The notes under the pieces were generated by a model. That model did no database searches and was not told where the DNA came from. It saw only the letters and a list, made by a program, of their open reading frames with translations. The position numbers and the translations under genes were made by a program. A DNA stretch of 64,000 nucleotides from Pseudomonadota bacterium. Its GTDB lineage: Bacteria > Pseudomonadota > Gammaproteobacteria > Steroidobacterales > Steroidobacteraceae. The stretch is from NCBI GenBank assembly GCA_023417315.1, contig JAEZFW010000069.1, forward strand, positions 124,001 to 188,000. Reading direction: 5' to 3'. Positions 24,996-33,986 of this stretch are shown piece after piece; position 1 is the stretch's first letter, and every line of letters begins with the position of its first letter.

Positions 24996-27833
24996 ATGAT
25001 CACTAGGCGACCAGTTTCGATCGGCGGCTTGGGGCTGCTGAGCCTCTGTATGGGTGCGGGCGCGTACGCGCAGAACACCCAGTCAGATGCCCCCTTGGAA
25101 GAGGTGATCGTTACCGGCTTCCGCGGCAGTCTCGAGGTCGCGCTCGAAGCCAAACGCGAATCCGTCAACTTCACGGATTCCATCTCGGCAGAAGATGTAG
25201 GCAAGTTGCCGGACAACAACCTCGCCGAAGCGCTCCAGCGTGTTCCGGGCGTGCAGATCTCGCGCACGAACGGCGAAGGACAACAGATCTCGCTGCGCGG
25301 CATGGGTCCGAGCTTTGCGCGCGTGCTACTCGATGGCATGCCGATTTCCGCAGCCTCGGAAGGCAGCGTCGATCAGCAATCGCGCAATCGCGAGTTCGAC
25401 TTCGACCTCTTGCCTTCCGAGATCTTCAGCAAACTGGAAGTCTCTAAGACGCCGCAAGCGAGCATCGTCGAAGGCGGTCTGGCTGGCACCGTGAATTTGC
25501 AGACGCCGCGGCCATTCGACTATCCGGGCTTCACTGCCAGCTATCAACTGCAGGGTGCATATCAAGAAACCTCGGAGGAGATCGATCCGCGCGCGAGCTT
25601 CCTGATCAGCAACAATTGGAATGACAAGTTCGGCGCCCTCGTGAGCTTCTCCATGTCGGAGCGCACGTTTCGCACGGACGGGTGGAGCTCTCAAGGTTGG
25701 ACCTCCGGGCGCGTTCCAGGCAATGCACCGGATCCCGGCTACGCCGCTGGATTCGACTGGAATCTTCCCAGCGTTTTCGCGAGCCCTGCGAATCAAGCAC
25801 CCGACTTTATCAATGAGTCTGGCCTCACGAACGCCGAGCTCGCCAACGCTCAGCTCCCGCGGCTCGGCCGACCGGAAGTTCAGGTGGGTGGACGCGATCG
25901 CGTCGGTGGCACGGTCGCTCTGCAATGGCTGCCAACCGACAGCCTGAGTCTCAACCTCGACGTTCTGTACTCCAAGCTGGAAGCGGACTTCGATCGTTAT
26001 ACGAACAACCTGCTGGTTCGAAACACCAACGCCACTACGAACACGCCGACCGGCTTCGGCTATCTGACGCCCGCGAACTTCGTGCTGGACGGCAACAGGA
26101 CGCTGAGCAGCGGCACGATTCAGGGCGCGAAGTTCTGGTCCGAGAATCGCTTGTTCCAGCAAGAGTCGGATTTTTTGCACGTCGGCCTGGGCGGCGTTTG
26201 GGACATCAGCGATAACATGTCGCTCGAGCTCAAGGCGACACGTGCCGAGTCGGACTTCCGCTGGCGCATGACGACTTATCTATTCACTTCGGATCCGGGC
26301 GACGTCGATATCACGGTGCGCGGCGGCATTCCGGAAATCAGTCCCGCGGTTAACCTCGCAGATTCCAGTAACTGGATCTTCGACACGATGCGCATCCAAC
26401 CGCGCGAACGCGAGGAGGAGAACGAGAATCTCGCCCTCAACTTCACCCTCGGCGATGAAGAGCGCAACATCAAAGTCGGTGCCTTGTACAACACGTTCTA
26501 CCGTGAGCGCCTGACGTACAGCACCTCGATCGGTGTGACGCAGGGCACGGCGCTCGAGCCCTTCGGTTGGACCGGCGGAGCGAATCTCGCTGCATTCGAC
26601 ATCACGAACTTCAGCCGCGTCGTACCGGTGAACTTCGGTGAGCACTTCGATAGCAGCCCGGGATACCGGTCCTGGACGGTTGCGGACCTGCGCGCGTTCA
26701 GTGACCTGATGGAGCCCAATGCGCTCGATGCGGCAGCTAACCTCGACTTCCAAAACTCGGGCAGCTTCGAAGAAGACAATCTATCGGCGTATATCGAAGC
26801 CAATGCTGCGTTCGATCTCGGCGGTCACACGCTGCGCACGAACGTGGGCCTGCGTTACGTGAAGACCGAGCACGAGATGATCGGATTCATTCGCGTGCCG
26901 ACGACGCCGCCTGCCGCGAGCAACCTGTTCGGTCTGCGTGCCGAAGATCTCGGCCGCAACACGATCGAGGGCGAGTATTCCGAACTGCTGCCTTCGCTCA
27001 ACCTGGCCTACGACGTCACGGACGATGTGATCGTGAGGTTCGCGGCTGCACGCGCGATGACCCGTCCAAATCCGGCTGACATTCAGCCCTTCACAGGAAT
27101 CAGCACGGCTGGCGTCGTCTCGCAAGGCAATCCGAATCTCGATCCGTACTTGTCGGATCAGGTGGACCTCGGCCTCGAGTGGTACTTCACGGATGGCGCC
27201 GTCCTCGGCGGCAACATCTTCTACAAGGAGATCACAGGCTTCGTGCAGCGCACGCTCGTACCGCAACCGTTCCGTAACGCTGGCATCCCGCTCGATACGA
27301 TCACGGATCCGACGATCATCGCGCTCCTGCCGAATGGCCTCGATACGGTGCTGCTCTTCAATACGCCGGTGAACATTGACGCGACGACGTACCTCAAGGG
27401 CCTCGAGCTGCTGTATCAGCAGCGCCTCGACATGATCCTCGAGGGTCTCGGCGCAACGGTGAACTTCACGCGCCTGGATTCCGGCGACGAGGTCGTGGTC
27501 GGTCTCGCCGACTACAATTACAACGCGGTCGTCTACTACGAGCAGGAGCGATTTGCGGTGCGTCTGTCGTACAACTTCCGCGACAACTATGTGGAATGCA
27601 CAGTGAACTGCGGCTCGACGTCTCCGGAAGTGGGCTACCGTAAGGAAGCGGGCTACCTGGATCTTTCCAGCAGCTTCAACTTCACGGCCTTCGAGCAGGA
27701 TCTGACGCTCAGCTTCGAGGCGCTGAATCTGACCGACGAGGAAGAGTATTCCTTCTATGGTTACGAGAATCGCGCCAACACGCTGAACCGTCCGGGCCGC
27801 CAATACATCATCGGCATTCGCGGGCAGTTCTAG
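24996..27833 (+). CDS. TonB-dependent receptor (carbohydrate utilization type), second copy
   Basis: A 945-residue outer-membrane transporter paralogous to the receptor at 10682-13750. The signal peptide (SIGGLGLLSLCMGAGAYAQN) is followed by the plug with LEEVIVTGFRGSLEVAL, LQRVPGVQISRTNGEG, ISLRGMGPSFARVLLDG and GLAGTVNLQTPRPF. The barrel ends in the aromatic terminus RGQF. ATG at 24996 has GGAG 8 nt upstream and begins the signal peptide; the long upstream reading is not coding. It is divergent from the hexuronate MFS carrier with shared FadR-type sites, so its cargo is probably glucuronyl-xylo-oligomers. A terminator follows. Confidence 0.92.
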   Translation: MITRRPVSIGGLGLLSLCMGAGAYAQNTQSDAPLEEVIVTGFRGSLEVALEAKRESVNFTDSISAEDVGKLPDNNLAEALQRVPGVQISRTNGEGQQISLRGMGPSFARVLLDGMPISAASEGSVDQQSRNREFDFDLLPSEIFSKLEVSKTPQASIVEGGLAGTVNLQTPRPFDYPGFTASYQLQGAYQETSEEIDPRASFLISNNWNDKFGALVSFSMSERTFRTDGWSSQGWTSGRVPGNAPDPGYAAGFDWNLPSVFASPANQAPDFINESGLTNAELANAQLPRLGRPEVQVGGRDRVGGTVALQWLPTDSLSLNLDVLYSKLEADFDRYTNNLLVRNTNATTNTPTGFGYLTPANFVLDGNRTLSSGTIQGAKFWSENRLFQQESDFLHVGLGGVWDISDNMSLELKATRAESDFRWRMTTYLFTSDPGDVDITVRGGIPEISPAVNLADSSNWIFDTMRIQPREREEENENLALNFTLGDEERNIKVGALYNTFYRERLTYSTSIGVTQGTALEPFGWTGGANLAAFDITNFSRVVPVNFGEHFDSSPGYRSWTVADLRAFSDLMEPNALDAAANLDFQNSGSFEEDNLSAYIEANAAFDLGGHTLRTNVGLRYVKTEHEMIGFIRVPTTPPAASNLFGLRAEDLGRNTIEGEYSELLPSLNLAYDVTDDVIVRFAAARAMTRPNPADIQPFTGISTAGVVSQGNPNLDPYLSDQVDLGLEWYFTDGAVLGGNIFYKEITGFVQRTLVPQPFRNAGIPLDTITDPTIIALLPNGLDTVLLFNTPVNIDATTYLKGLELLYQQRLDMILEGLGATVNFTRLDSGDEVVVGLADYNYNAVVYYEQERFAVRLSYNFRDNYVECTVNCGSTSPEVGYRKEAGYLDLSSSFNFTAFEQDLTLSFEALNLTDEEEYSFYGYENRANTLNRPGRQYIIGIRGQF

Positions 27834-27872
27834 CGCGCGCCCATGCGCCGGCCACCAGACTGGCCAGAACGA

Positions 27873-27903
27873 CAAGGGGAGAAGCACCGCTTCTCCCCTT
27901 GTT
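27873..27903 (+). terminator. Terminator of the second TonB receptor
   Basis: CAAGGGGAGAAGC (27873-27885) pairs with GCTTCTCCCCTTG (27889-27901), a perfect 13-bp stem with a 3-nt loop, about 40 nt after the stop codon. Only a short TT follows. It can also act on the converging SDR gene. Confidence 0.8.
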
Positions 27904-28078
27904 CGCTTGAACCACATTTGGATCACAGTGGGGTGTTCGTAGAGTGTCTTTATGTCTGGCCCGCCGACAGGCCCACTCCACGGCGCGATCGTCCTTCTCG
28001 CCGCGAGGCCTCCCCGCTGACAACGGCAGGCCTTGCTCTGGTCGACGCCCAGAGGGCAGGTGGCCTTATCGCGCTTGC

Positions 28079-28852
28079 CTAGGTCCAACCGGCATCCACT
28101 TTGTATTCCTGGCCCGTGCACATACGCGAAGCATCCGATGCGAGAAACAGCACGAAGTTGGCGACGTCCTCCGGTTGCACTTGATCCGGCAGACACTGCG
28201 TCCGAAACAGCTCTTCCGAAGCTTCAGGGGTGAGCCATCGCTTCTGACGTTCGGTCATCGTCCAACCCGGCGAGAGCGTGTTGATGCGAATTCGATCTGG
28301 CCCAAGCGCGCGCACGAGGCCGCGCGTGAGTCCATGCATGCTCGCCTTCGCGGTTGCGTAGGCCGGATAACCGCATTCCTTGATCTGCCAGCCGCCCGAG
28401 CCGACATTGATGATCGAGCCGCCGCCGAGCCGTTTCATGCCCGGCACGACGGATTGGATGGCGAAGAACGCGGGACGCTGATTGATCGCCATACGATCGT
28501 CCCAGTACTCGGGCGTGACTGCCATGAGATCGTGTCGCTCGTCGTTCGCAACGTTGTTCACCAGCACATGAAAGTCGCCGAGCTCCGCAGCAGCCGCCCG
28601 AATGCACCGCTGCAGCGACGGAATGTCGCGCACATCGCATTGGCTCCACCATACCTTGGACTGGCCTGACAACGAGCGAGCGAGCGCTTCCGCGGGCTCG
28701 CTCACGATATCGATGAACGCGACCCGCGCGCCCTGCTCTGCGAACGCCTTGACGATGGAAGCACCAATGCCCGTAGCACCGCCCGTCACGAATACGCAAC
28801 GATCGTGCAAACACTCATACTGGGGTCCGTGATTTTCAGTTGGTCCAGACAT
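28079..28852 (-). CDS. SDR-family aldopentose 1-dehydrogenase (XylB-of-Caulobacter type)
   Basis: A 257-residue short-chain dehydrogenase. The NAD(P)-binding motif TGGATGIG is at residues 23-30, the acidic residue D42 region (FIDI) favours NAD, and the catalytic Tyr165 and Lys169 lie in YPAYATAK. The sequence tracks Caulobacter xylose dehydrogenase: VNNVANDERHDL, SPGWTMTERQKRWLTPE and CTGQEYKVDAGWT each have a counterpart there. It would oxidize D-xylose or L-arabinose to the lactone, first step of the oxidative route. It is divergent from the pentonate dehydratase and near the lactonase, which supports this. The preferred pentose is not decidable from sequence. Confidence 0.82.
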   Translation of the reverse strand: MSGPTENHGPQYECLHDRCVFVTGGATGIGASIVKAFAEQGARVAFIDIVSEPAEALARSLSGQSKVWWSQCDVRDIPSLQRCIRAAAAELGDFHVLVNNVANDERHDLMAVTPEYWDDRMAINQRPAFFAIQSVVPGMKRLGGGSIINVGSGGWQIKECGYPAYATAKASMHGLTRGLVRALGPDRIRINTLSPGWTMTERQKRWLTPEASEELFRTQCLPDQVQPEDVANFVLFLASDASRMCTGQEYKVDAGWT

Positions 28853-29066
28853 GGAGACTCCGTAGTCGTAACGCTCGCTGGGATATGTAATAGGCGCGAA
28901 GGAAAGCGCCTGCCGCGTACGGCGTCCAATACCGCTTGCGGTATCCCTTCGCGAAGAACTGATATTTTGCTGCGCCCCGAGAGGACACGTACGATCATGC
29001 CAGAAGCCCGCTTCCTTACTTCAAATCTATGCCGCGGCTGACTTTTCTCTACTTTCGGATGAACGC

Positions 29067-30788
29067 ATGAGCGAGAAGAAACCTGTACGTCGCAGCCACG
29101 CCTGGTTCCTGCGCAATGATCGCGATGGCTTCATGCATCGCAGTTGGCTCAAGAATCAGGGCTATCCGCATGACCTGCTGGATGGGCGACCGATCATCGG
29201 CATCTGTAACACCTGGTCCGAGCTGACGCCTTGCAACGGTCACTTTCGCGAGCTGGCCGAATTCGTGAAGCGAGGCGTGTACGAAGCCGGCGGATTCCCA
29301 CTGGAGTTTCCAGTCATGTCGCTGGGCGAAACTCAGCTGCGCCCGACCGCGATGCTGTTTCGCAATCTCGCGAGCATGGACGTCGAGGAATCCATTCGCG
29401 GCAACCCCATGGATGGGGTCGTGTTGATGATGGGCTGCGACAAGACCACGCCTTCGTTACTCATGGGCGCAGCGAGCTGCGACTTACCGACGATCGGCCT
29501 ATCCGGTGGCGCGATGCTGAATGGACGGTTCCGGGGCGGCACGATCGGATCTGGCACCGGCGTGTGGGAGATGTCGGAAAAGGTGCGCGCAGGTGAGATG
29601 AGCATGGAAGAGTTCACCGCGGCGGAATCGTGCATGCATCGCTCGCAGGGTCACTGCATGACGATGGGCACGGCGTCCACGATGGCGTGCATGGTGGAAT
29701 CGCTCGGCATGTCTCTGCCGGAGAACGCGGCGATCCCCGCGCCAGACACACGTCGCAAGCGGCTCGCTCAGCTCACGGGTCGGCGCATCGTACAAATGGT
29801 TCATGAGGATCTGAAGATGTCGAAGATCCTCACGCGCGCCGCGTTCGAGAACGCGATTCGCACCAACGCCGCGATCGGCGGGTCGACGAACGCGGTCATC
29901 CATCTGCTTGCGATCGCCGGACGCATCGGCGTGAAGCTCTCGCTCGAAGATTTCGACCGTCTCGCCTCCCATGTCTCGTGTCTGGTCAACCTGCAGCCAT
30001 CCGGTGAGTACCTGATGGAAGATTTCTACTACGCAGGAGGCTTGCCAGCCGTGATGCGCGAGATCGCATCGCTCCTGAACCTCGATGCGCTGACCGCAAA
30101 CGGCAAGACGATCGGGGAGAACATCGCGTCGGCCCCGTGCTACAACCGTGAAGTGATCCGCTCGAGCGACAATCCTTTCAAGCCCGAGGCAGGCATCGCG
30201 GTGTTGAGAGGCAATCTCGCTCCGGATGGTGCGGTCATCAAGCCCTCCGCTGCTTCGCCTCATCTGATGAAGCATCGCGGTCGCGCGGTTGTGTTCGACA
30301 GTATCGAAGACTTCCACGCGCGCATCGACCGCGAAGATCTGGATGTAGATGAAAACTGCGTGCTCGTACTGAAGAACTGCGGCCCGAAGGGTTATCCCGG
30401 CATGCCCGAGGTCGGCAACATGCCGTTGCCTCCGAAGGTGCTGAAGAAGGGCGTGACGGACATGGTGCGCATCTCCGATGCGCGCATGAGCGGCACTGCC
30501 TACGGCACGGTCGTCCTGCATGTTTCGCCTGAGGCCGCCGCCGGCGGTCCGCTCGCGTTGGTGAAAGACGGCGACATGATCGAGCTCGACGTCGCTGCGC
30601 GGAAGATTCACCTCGATGTCAGCGAGGATGAGCTCAATCAACGCAAGCTCGACTGGAAGCCGCTCCCCAAACCGACACGCGGCTGGTACCGCCTCTATGT
30701 CGAGCACGTGCAGCAAGCCCACCAGGGCGCCGACCTCGACATCCTCGTGGGCGGCAGCGGCGCAGACGTGCCCCGCGACTCTCACTGA
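29067..30788 (+). CDS. Pentonate dehydratase, IlvD/Edd family (L-arabinonate dehydratase type)
   Basis: A 573-residue Fe-S dehydratase turning a pentonate into 2-keto-3-deoxypentonate. Typical segments are WLKNQGYPHDLLDGRPIIG, NTWSELTPCNGHFREL, VLMMGCDKTTPSLLMGAAS (cluster Cys), RSQGHCMTMGTASTMA (cluster Cys), IRTNAAIGGSTNAVIHLLAI and ISDARMSGTAYGTVVLHVSPEA, with the substrate Ser/Thr in SDARMSGT. The pattern is closest to L-arabinonate dehydratase of Rhizobium (579 residues) rather than to Caulobacter XylD. Such enzymes also accept D-fuconate and some other aldonates, so D-xylonate is possible. It is divergent from the SDR dehydrogenase and upstream of the lactonase. Confidence 0.9.
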   Translation: MSEKKPVRRSHAWFLRNDRDGFMHRSWLKNQGYPHDLLDGRPIIGICNTWSELTPCNGHFRELAEFVKRGVYEAGGFPLEFPVMSLGETQLRPTAMLFRNLASMDVEESIRGNPMDGVVLMMGCDKTTPSLLMGAASCDLPTIGLSGGAMLNGRFRGGTIGSGTGVWEMSEKVRAGEMSMEEFTAAESCMHRSQGHCMTMGTASTMACMVESLGMSLPENAAIPAPDTRRKRLAQLTGRRIVQMVHEDLKMSKILTRAAFENAIRTNAAIGGSTNAVIHLLAIAGRIGVKLSLEDFDRLASHVSCLVNLQPSGEYLMEDFYYAGGLPAVMREIASLLNLDALTANGKTIGENIASAPCYNREVIRSSDNPFKPEAGIAVLRGNLAPDGAVIKPSAASPHLMKHRGRAVVFDSIEDFHARIDREDLDVDENCVLVLKNCGPKGYPGMPEVGNMPLPPKVLKKGVTDMVRISDARMSGTAYGTVVLHVSPEAAAGGPLALVKDGDMIELDVAARKIHLDVSEDELNQRKLDWKPLPKPTRGWYRLYVEHVQQAHQGADLDILVGGSGADVPRDSH

Positions 30789-30797
30789 GGTCTAGAC

Positions 30798-31001
30798 GAA
30801 GAAATCTCTCGCAGAGCACGCAAAGACGCAAAGGAGGAGCGAGATGATCGTTCTTCTTTACCCGCGTCTTCGCGCCTCCGCGGGATCATTCGTTGCCGAA
30901 GCCGCAGAGTACTCTCCCGTAGAGGCGCATGACGGGGAGATCGGATAGGGATTTCATTGTCCTCCTTGGCGGGCCTTGCGTGCTCTGCGAGAGTTTCTTC
31001 G
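30798..31001. repeat. Inverted tandem-unit element after the pentonate dehydratase
   Basis: The left arm (30798-30839) contains CTCTCGCAGAGCACGCAAAG. The right arm (30960-31001) is its near-perfect inverse, CTTGCGTGCTCTGCGAGAG. Both contain CGCARAG-type units in tandem. The 120-nt interior carries a second, weaker dyad (GCGTCTTCGCGCCTCCGCGG). The left arm starts 10 nt after the stop codon. It is related in sequence to the element at 41282-41578. Confidence 0.88.
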
Positions 31002-31033
31002 GTGATATGGGCGTTAGGCGCTAAACTGCTGCC

Positions 31034-31918
31034 ATGACACAGCTCTCTCCGCTTCACTGCGTCTGGCCCGCGAATGCTTTGCTCGGCGAAGGTCCGGTGT
31101 GGTCAGAGCGGCGGCAGGCGCTGTTTTGGGTAGACATTCTCGGCCGCAAGCTGCATTGCTACACACCGCGCGGTTCGGGCGCGCGCACGTGGTCATTCGA
31201 TGAAGAGATCTCCGCGGTTGCCGAACGCAAAGATCACAGCTCACTCATTGTATCGCTGCGACATCACTTCGCGTTCTTCGATCCCGATACGGGACAGCTC
31301 GAGAAGATCGTCGATGTCGAATCGGACCGTGCCGGGAACCGCTTCAACGATGGCAAGTGCGATCGCGAAGGACGCTTCTGGGCGGGGTCCATGGATTTCA
31401 CCGGCCAAAACGCGACCGGAGCGCTCTACTCGCTGGACAAGGAGCGCGAGCGCAAGAGACACGTCGACGGTTTTGCAATTACCAACGGCCCAACGTGGTC
31501 GCTCGATGGACGCACGCTGTATTTCGCGAACACGGCTACGCGCAAGATCTTCGCGTTCGACTTCGATCCCGCAAAGGGCGTTGTGTCCAATCAACGTCTC
31601 TGGCTCAAGTTCGAAGAGAGTGACGGATCGCCCGACGGGATGACGACCGACGCCAGCGGCAATCTGTGGATCGCACACTGGGGCGCCGGCCGGGTCACTT
31701 GTCATGCGCCGACCAGCGAGGTGCTCGCGCAGATTGACGTCCCTGCAAGCAATACCACGAGCTGTGCCTTCGGCGGGCCGAACCTCACGACGCTGTACAT
31801 TACCAGCGCCTCCATCGAGCTCGATGACGCTCAACGTGCCGCGCAGCCCCAGGCCGGCGGGTTGTTTGAAATCGAGCTCGATGTGCACGGATTGCCAGCA
31901 GCGCAATTTGCCGGATGA
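31034..31918 (+). CDS. SMP-30/gluconolactonase-family sugar lactonase
   Basis: A 294-residue six-bladed beta-propeller lactonase that opens pentono-lactones to the aldonate. Metal-site residues lie in LLGEGPVWSERR (Glu), FNDGKCDREGRFWAG (Asn, Asp), TNGPTWSLDG (Asn) and GSPDGMTTDASGNLWIAHW (Asp), all characteristic of the family. It has no signal peptide, so it is cytoplasmic. Context with the SDR dehydrogenase and pentonate dehydratase points to L-arabinono- or D-xylono-lactone, as for XylC or AraB of other bacteria. The ATG at 31034 follows the repeat element closely. It is followed 130 nt later by a BtuB-like receptor on the same strand. Confidence 0.88.
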   Translation: MTQLSPLHCVWPANALLGEGPVWSERRQALFWVDILGRKLHCYTPRGSGARTWSFDEEISAVAERKDHSSLIVSLRHHFAFFDPDTGQLEKIVDVESDRAGNRFNDGKCDREGRFWAGSMDFTGQNATGALYSLDKERERKRHVDGFAITNGPTWSLDGRTLYFANTATRKIFAFDFDPAKGVVSNQRLWLKFEESDGSPDGMTTDASGNLWIAHWGAGRVTCHAPTSEVLAQIDVPASNTTSCAFGGPNLTTLYITSASIELDDAQRAAQPQAGGLFEIELDVHGLPAAQFAG

Positions 31919-32048
31919 CTCCCTCTCTGATGGTTGACAGTTGAGCGTCGACCCTTCAGAAACGCACCTTCGAGCGATCACCGACCACGAGTCGGCTTCG
32001 CGACATCCGGGCCCTTTACCAATATCACTCACTACCGATCTCAAGTTC

Positions 32049-33941
32049 ATGCGCACACTCGCACGCGCCTTGCTGGCGCCCACAATCTTCTCCATCAGCA
32101 CCTCGATCCTCGCCCAGCCCGAGATCGAACCGGTTCTCGTCACCGCGTCGCGACTGCCAGAGCCGACCGCGATCAGCTTGACCGTCTTTGACGAAGAACG
32201 CATCGATCGTCAGCACAGCCGCGACGTCGTCGATCTGTTGCGTGCGGCACCGGGTGTTTCGGCAACTCAGCCGGGCGGCCCGGGCGGATTCAGCGAGGTC
32301 TTTCTGCGTGGCGCCGAATCGAACTTCACCGTCGTGCTGATCGATGGCGTGCGGGTGAACGACCCATCGAACCCACGTGGCGGCGGCTACGACTTCTCGA
32401 CATTGAGCTCGGGAGACATCGAGCGTATCGAAATCGCGCACAGTGCACTCTCTGCGGTGCACGGCTCCGACGCGATGGCAGGCGTCATCAACATCGTCAC
32501 CACACGACCGAGTGCCGAGCCCGCATTGTCGGTGAGCGTGGAAGGCGGCGGTCACGACTTCCAAAGGGCCTCGGCTTCGTTGTCTGGCCCGCTCGCTGGC
32601 GATGCGGCTCGCGGCAGCCTCAAAGGCTCGTACGTGGATTTTGGGGAAGCAGTCACCGGCACGAGCCAACGTATCGCCAGCGCGCAGGCCGATCTCGAGC
32701 TTGGCTCGGTGGACTCAGCGCTGGGTGAGATCCGAACTGGCGTTCGCTACGTCGAGCGCGATCGCACGTCATTCCCCGACGCAAGCGGCGGTCCCCGCTA
32801 TGCCGTACTGCGCGAAAGCGAGCGCGGCGAGGCCGACGAGACCTCTGCTTGGCTGCACTCCACTCGCGCGTTCAACGACGAATGGTCGATGGATACCTCC
32901 GTGTCGTTCTTCTCGCGTCGCGAGGAGACCCTCACGCCTGCAATCGCGCCGGGCGTGTTCGAAGGCGTACCCGCCTCGACCAACGACAGCCGCTTCAAGC
33001 GCGGTCAGCTCACGGTGACGCAGCGCTATTCGCCCGCCGAGAGCATCGAGCTCGGCGCCGGAGTGGACTTGCAATTGGAAGAGGGCGAGCGCGACGGCGA
33101 AATCGATCTCGGATTCATGACGCTGCCGAGCGATTTCGATTTGGATCGCGAAGCGCGCGCCGCATTCGCCGAGGCTCGCTACAAGGGTGTCGCTGGATTC
33201 GAGCTCCATGGCGCCGCGCGCGTCGACGATACCGATAGCGACGATGCGCGAACCTCTGGCAGGGTCGCCGCGAGCTATGCACATGCGCCTTCGTCCACTC
33301 GCTTCCATGCCACTTGGTCGAACGGCCACAAGCAACCAAGCTTCTATGCGCTCGGCGATACGCTCGTCGGCAACGAGGGTTTGCGCGTCGAGACCAGCGA
33401 AACGGTCGAGATCGGCGCAGAGAAGGGCTTCTCGGAAGGACGCTTCATCGGCGGGCTCACCGCGTTCAGATCGCGCTATGAAGATCTCATCGACTTCGAT
33501 TTCGCGACTTTTCGATTGATGAATCGCTCGGAAGCGAGGATCGATGGAATCGAAGTGTCTTTCACTGCGCATGTCACCCGAGCGATCACCGCGCGCGCTC
33601 ACGCGACACTGAGTGATATCGAGCTCGGTGACGAGGACGCTGTGTTGCTGTATCGACCGGAACAGTACGGTGGCCTCGAGCTCGGCTGGCAACTCGGCGA
33701 CATTTGGTCCCTGCACGCGCATGCGCAAGTCATCGGCAAGCGCGAAGGCAGCTCGGTGCCGACCGGTCCTGTGACGCTGGGCAGCTATGAGCGTCTCGAT
33801 CTAGCCGTCTCACGGACGATCAGCGAAGCCGTGCGTATGTTCGCCGCCGTGGATAACGTACTCGATGAAGATTACGAAGAGGCGGTCGGCTTTCCGGACG
33901 CAGGTATACAGTTGCGCCTCGGAGCGAGCATGCGATTCTAG
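32049..33941 (+). CDS. TonB-dependent receptor, BtuB-like
   Basis: A 630-residue outer-membrane receptor, far shorter than the two carbohydrate receptors. A signal peptide ends about residue 22 (SISTSILAQ). The TonB box/plug start is PVLVTASRLPEP, followed by VVDLLRAAPGVSATQPGG, FLRGAESNFTVVLIDGVRVND, SDAMAGVINIVT, and a barrel ending GASMRF. Plug and length fit the BtuB/vitamin B12-type group. No cobalamin riboswitch can fit in the 130 nt upstream, so B12 is not supported; a small sugar, siderophore or metal complex is equally possible. ATG at 32049 was chosen for the signal peptide. It directly precedes the large haem-containing lipoprotein. Confidence 0.82.
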   Translation: MRTLARALLAPTIFSISTSILAQPEIEPVLVTASRLPEPTAISLTVFDEERIDRQHSRDVVDLLRAAPGVSATQPGGPGGFSEVFLRGAESNFTVVLIDGVRVNDPSNPRGGGYDFSTLSSGDIERIEIAHSALSAVHGSDAMAGVINIVTTRPSAEPALSVSVEGGGHDFQRASASLSGPLAGDAARGSLKGSYVDFGEAVTGTSQRIASAQADLELGSVDSALGEIRTGVRYVERDRTSFPDASGGPRYAVLRESERGEADETSAWLHSTRAFNDEWSMDTSVSFFSRREETLTPAIAPGVFEGVPASTNDSRFKRGQLTVTQRYSPAESIELGAGVDLQLEEGERDGEIDLGFMTLPSDFDLDREARAAFAEARYKGVAGFELHGAARVDDTDSDDARTSGRVAASYAHAPSSTRFHATWSNGHKQPSFYALGDTLVGNEGLRVETSETVEIGAEKGFSEGRFIGGLTAFRSRYEDLIDFDFATFRLMNRSEARIDGIEVSFTAHVTRAITARAHATLSDIELGDEDAVLLYRPEQYGGLELGWQLGDIWSLHAHAQVIGKREGSSVPTGPVTLGSYERLDLAVSRTISEAVRMFAAVDNVLDEDYEEAVGFPDAGIQLRLGASMRF

Positions 33942-33986
33942 GCGCCTTCTCGTTTTCCCGATTCGCAAGCTCGTGAGGGGAATGAC

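Noticed and set aside
26781..28196. A 471-codon minus-strand frame across the second TonB receptor
   Set aside because: Antisense shadow, Arg/His/Glu-rich, crossing a strong terminator.
31919..32048. Possible cobalamin riboswitch before the BtuB-like receptor
   Set aside because: The gap is only 130 nt and lacks the conserved B12-box core; no riboswitch fits.
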